Shown here in pieces: positions 20,391-22,097 of a stretch of 22,097 nt of DNA. Source of the DNA: a virus; IMG/VR virus record IMGVR_UViG_3300007640_010367, positions 1-22,097 of that record; one strand, given 5' to 3'. The notes below the pieces were generated by a model. It worked only from the letters and a program-made list of their open reading frames with translations, had not been told where the DNA came from and did no database searches. The first letter of the stretch is position 1. Each line of letters opens with the position of its first letter. A program made the translations under genes and the position numbers.

Positions 20391-22069
20391 AATTCTATTT
20401 CATTTTTCATTACACGATTCATATGTCTATTTGCGGCTAATGCAGATTCTTGTATAATACGTTGTCCACTAAGTGTTATAGCTTCAGACAGTATAACATT
20501 CCCATAACGAAATGATCCAAGAGCAGTGGCACCATATAACGAATTAAGTAAAATTTTCATTGTATACTGTTTCATATGGAATGCTGCACCTAATTCTTTA
20601 TTCCCAGATTTATATGCTTTTTTCATTTCATTTTTGTATAAAACTCTTTCATCAAACCATTTTTTAAGTATAGTAGATAATACTGATTCACGATTTGTAT
20701 TAAATAATACTCCATTTGCTGATACTGAAAGGTCATTTTGTTCTATCATAGCTACTAATCTACCAGCATTAACTTTAGTTCTACTTCGTTTAGCATTTTC
20801 AACAATTAATTCTTCCTCAGGATCTCTACATTTTAAATCATTTAATCCTAAACGGTTATTCCTATCATCAGCATCTATAATTCTCCCAACCATTGTTTCT
20901 TTACCAATGTTAATAGTCATAATAATTGAAGGGTATAGTGAAGTTAAATCCTCATCAAATACATAATTGTAAATACCAGCTTTAGGACAAAATAAATAAC
21001 CACCAGCATAATTCTTTTTAGATAAAGGATTACGATCTTTAGCAGGGGGAATTATTTTTTTACTCAATAAATAAGCTGAGATAGCTCCGTCTTGTGTTTT
21101 AGTATTTGCATATACTTCACTATAATTATGTTTACCTTTATGAGCCAAGTTTTTAACTAACGATAAATACTCTAATTTCTCATCTAATACTTTTAGAATT
21201 TCAACATCCCTAAAGTTATACTGGATGAATTTCAGTGGATCTTCTTCGAATAATTTATCTAAATTTCCATCATATTCGATTTTATTAATACCAGCATATT
21301 TTTCCCCAATAGCATCTAATTTAAATGATGGTTCATCTTTCCAACTGAATTTTTTATGTAATCTCATATAATCTAAAGACTCAACCCCTGCAATTTGCAC
21401 ATATTGATCTTTAAACCAAGGTGTTTCTCTAACATAACCAATTGGGGATAAATAACGAGCAACATCATCACCCAATACATTACACATTCTATAATAAAGA
21501 TATGGGATATCAAAATAATCGCTATTCCACCCTACTACAATATCAGGATCTATTTCTCTGAATCGTTCTAGAAATTTAAGTAATAATTCTTCTTCAGTTG
21601 CACACGGAATAATTTCTTTTGTTTTTGCTTTAGTTCTTTTTAGGTTTGATTTTGGATCTAAAATTAAAATAGCCCACTCATCTACCTGTTTATCATACCA
21701 AGCAATTGATGTTACTTTTTTAGGTGCTGATTTAATATAATCTTCAGTTAGAGCATCACCCATTTCGGTTTCAATATCAAAAAATAATTCTCTGTGAGTT
21801 TGAGAGGGTTCATCATTTATACCATATTTTTCAACTAAAAATTTCTGGTATGGAGTCATATCATGAAAGTGAAGTTTTGAGTTATCTGACTTCCAATTAG
21901 CTACTTTTTTTAAAGATTCTCCATTTAGACCAGTATGTGTAGATTGAGATTCATCACATTCAATATAAGCTTGATTAGTCCATTCAACTTTACTATAACC
22001 TGTGTCCTCCCAAAGGTGAATTAAGAATTGGTTTCCCTTTTTTCTTTGTGCGAAACATTTTTTGTACAT
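20387..22069 (-). CDS. 43A: DNA polymerase family B, N-terminal piece (exonuclease, palm motif A, fingers)
   Basis: The N-terminal domain (1-90) precedes the 3'-5' exonuclease. Exo I is FFDIETEMG (D98, E100), Exo II is GWNSDYFD (N182, D187), and Exo III is YNFRD (Y284, D288). Polymerase motif A is DLTSLYPSII (D374-I383). Fingers motif B is KILLNSLYGA (K505, N509, Y512). All proofreading and nucleotide-binding residues are intact. The frame stops at residue 560, just where intact T4 gp43 would lead to motif C, and the remainder is encoded by the next ORF. Both pieces together total 870 residues, against 898 in T4. The start at 22069 follows CAGGTTATAA. The weak AGG there is one of the better Shine-Dalgarno candidates in the window. 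Confidence 0.95.
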   Translation of the reverse strand: MYKKCFAQRKKGNQFLIHLWEDTGYSKVEWTNQAYIECDESQSTHTGLNGESLKKVANWKSDNSKLHFHDMTPYQKFLVEKYGINDEPSQTHRELFFDIETEMGDALTEDYIKSAPKKVTSIAWYDKQVDEWAILILDPKSNLKRTKAKTKEIIPCATEEELLLKFLERFREIDPDIVVGWNSDYFDIPYLYYRMCNVLGDDVARYLSPIGYVRETPWFKDQYVQIAGVESLDYMRLHKKFSWKDEPSFKLDAIGEKYAGINKIEYDGNLDKLFEEDPLKFIQYNFRDVEILKVLDEKLEYLSLVKNLAHKGKHNYSEVYANTKTQDGAISAYLLSKKIIPPAKDRNPLSKKNYAGGYLFCPKAGIYNYVFDEDLTSLYPSIIMTINIGKETMVGRIIDADDRNNRLGLNDLKCRDPEEELIVENAKRSRTKVNAGRLVAMIEQNDLSVSANGVLFNTNRESVLSTILKKWFDERVLYKNEMKKAYKSGNKELGAAFHMKQYTMKILLNSLYGATALGSFRYGNVILSEAITLSGQRIIQESALAANRHMNRVMKNEIEL

Positions 22070-22086
22070 TTATAACCTGTTTTGAT

Positions 22087-22097
22087 GTGAATATAAT
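22087..22097 (-). promoter_or_regulatory. 11-mer shared by the leaders of the polymerase and gp44 genes
   Basis: ATTATATTCAC on the minus strand lies 17 bases before the polymerase ATG and recurs exactly two bases before the gp44 ATG (14969-14959). TATATT within it could be a -10 element. The window ends here, so any -35 element is out of view. The two copies lie at different distances from their starts, which speaks against a simple initiation-site operator. Confidence 0.25.

Noticed and set aside
20380-20400. Intein, intron or homing endonuclease as the cause of the polymerase split
   Set aside because: The two pieces overlap by four bases, leaving no intervening DNA. Neither end shows intein splice residues, and no endonuclease frame is present.
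18888-21000. Plus-strand frames at 18888-19151, 19738-20184 and 20526-20966
   Set aside because: All are antisense to the conserved clamp and polymerase motifs and show only shadow composition.

Overview
This window reads as part of an AT-rich (roughly 30% GC by eye) genome of a T4-like tailed phage, probably from a marine or other aquatic setting. Every gene I accept lies on the minus strand, so transcription runs from the right end (22 kb) to the left end (1). Packing is extremely tight: most neighbours overlap by ATGA or TAATG, or are separated by fewer than 15 bases. The T4 assignment rests on a family B DNA polymerase, a gp45-type sliding clamp, a gp44-type clamp-loader ATPase, a gp62-type small clamp-loader subunit, and two exact matches to the T4 late promoter box (TATAAATA). 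Few starts have a Shine-Dalgarno sequence; most follow A/T-rich leaders. That fits a Bacteroidetes-type host or another host with weak SD use, but the host cannot be fixed from this window. No tRNA, CRISPR array, insertion sequence or integrase was seen.

Right part (about 12.6-22.1 kb), replication and chaperones. The polymerase is encoded as two consecutive ORFs joined by an ATGA overlap. The break falls between palm motifs B and C, and all expected motifs are present across the two pieces. Next come the sliding clamp, an FkbM-type methyltransferase, a small heat-shock protein (Hsp20), an unknown 98-residue protein, GroES, GroEL, a 90-residue unknown, gp44, two small unknowns, gp62, another small unknown and a DUF1599-like protein. 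The T4 order 45-44-62 is kept, but a complete chaperone set (Hsp20, GroES, GroEL) sits between clamp and clamp loader. A late-promoter box just upstream of the GroES/GroEL group suggests these genes can also be expressed late, when capsid proteins must fold. The hsp20 gene is bracketed by a 20-base imperfect inverted repeat, which is unusually GC-rich for this genome.

Middle (about 11.4-12.6 kb). A Cas4/AddB-like PD-(D/E)XK nuclease with four candidate Fe-S cysteines is followed by a small ribbon-helix-helix-like protein. The latter has its own late-promoter box next to an 8-base palindrome.

Left part (about 1-11.4 kb), glycan cassette. It encodes two GT4-type glycosyltransferases, several GT-A or GT-like proteins, two extended-SDR sugar epimerases/dehydratases, a TagD-like nucleotidyltransferase, a short DegT-type aminotransferase, a NeuD/PglD-like acyltransferase and a SAM methyltransferase. 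Small conserved-looking phage proteins are interspersed, including two ORFs of 49 and 52 residues that neatly fill apparent gaps. Together these could make and attach an N-acylated, possibly methylated amino sugar to a virion protein or to the host surface. The target cannot be read from the sequence.
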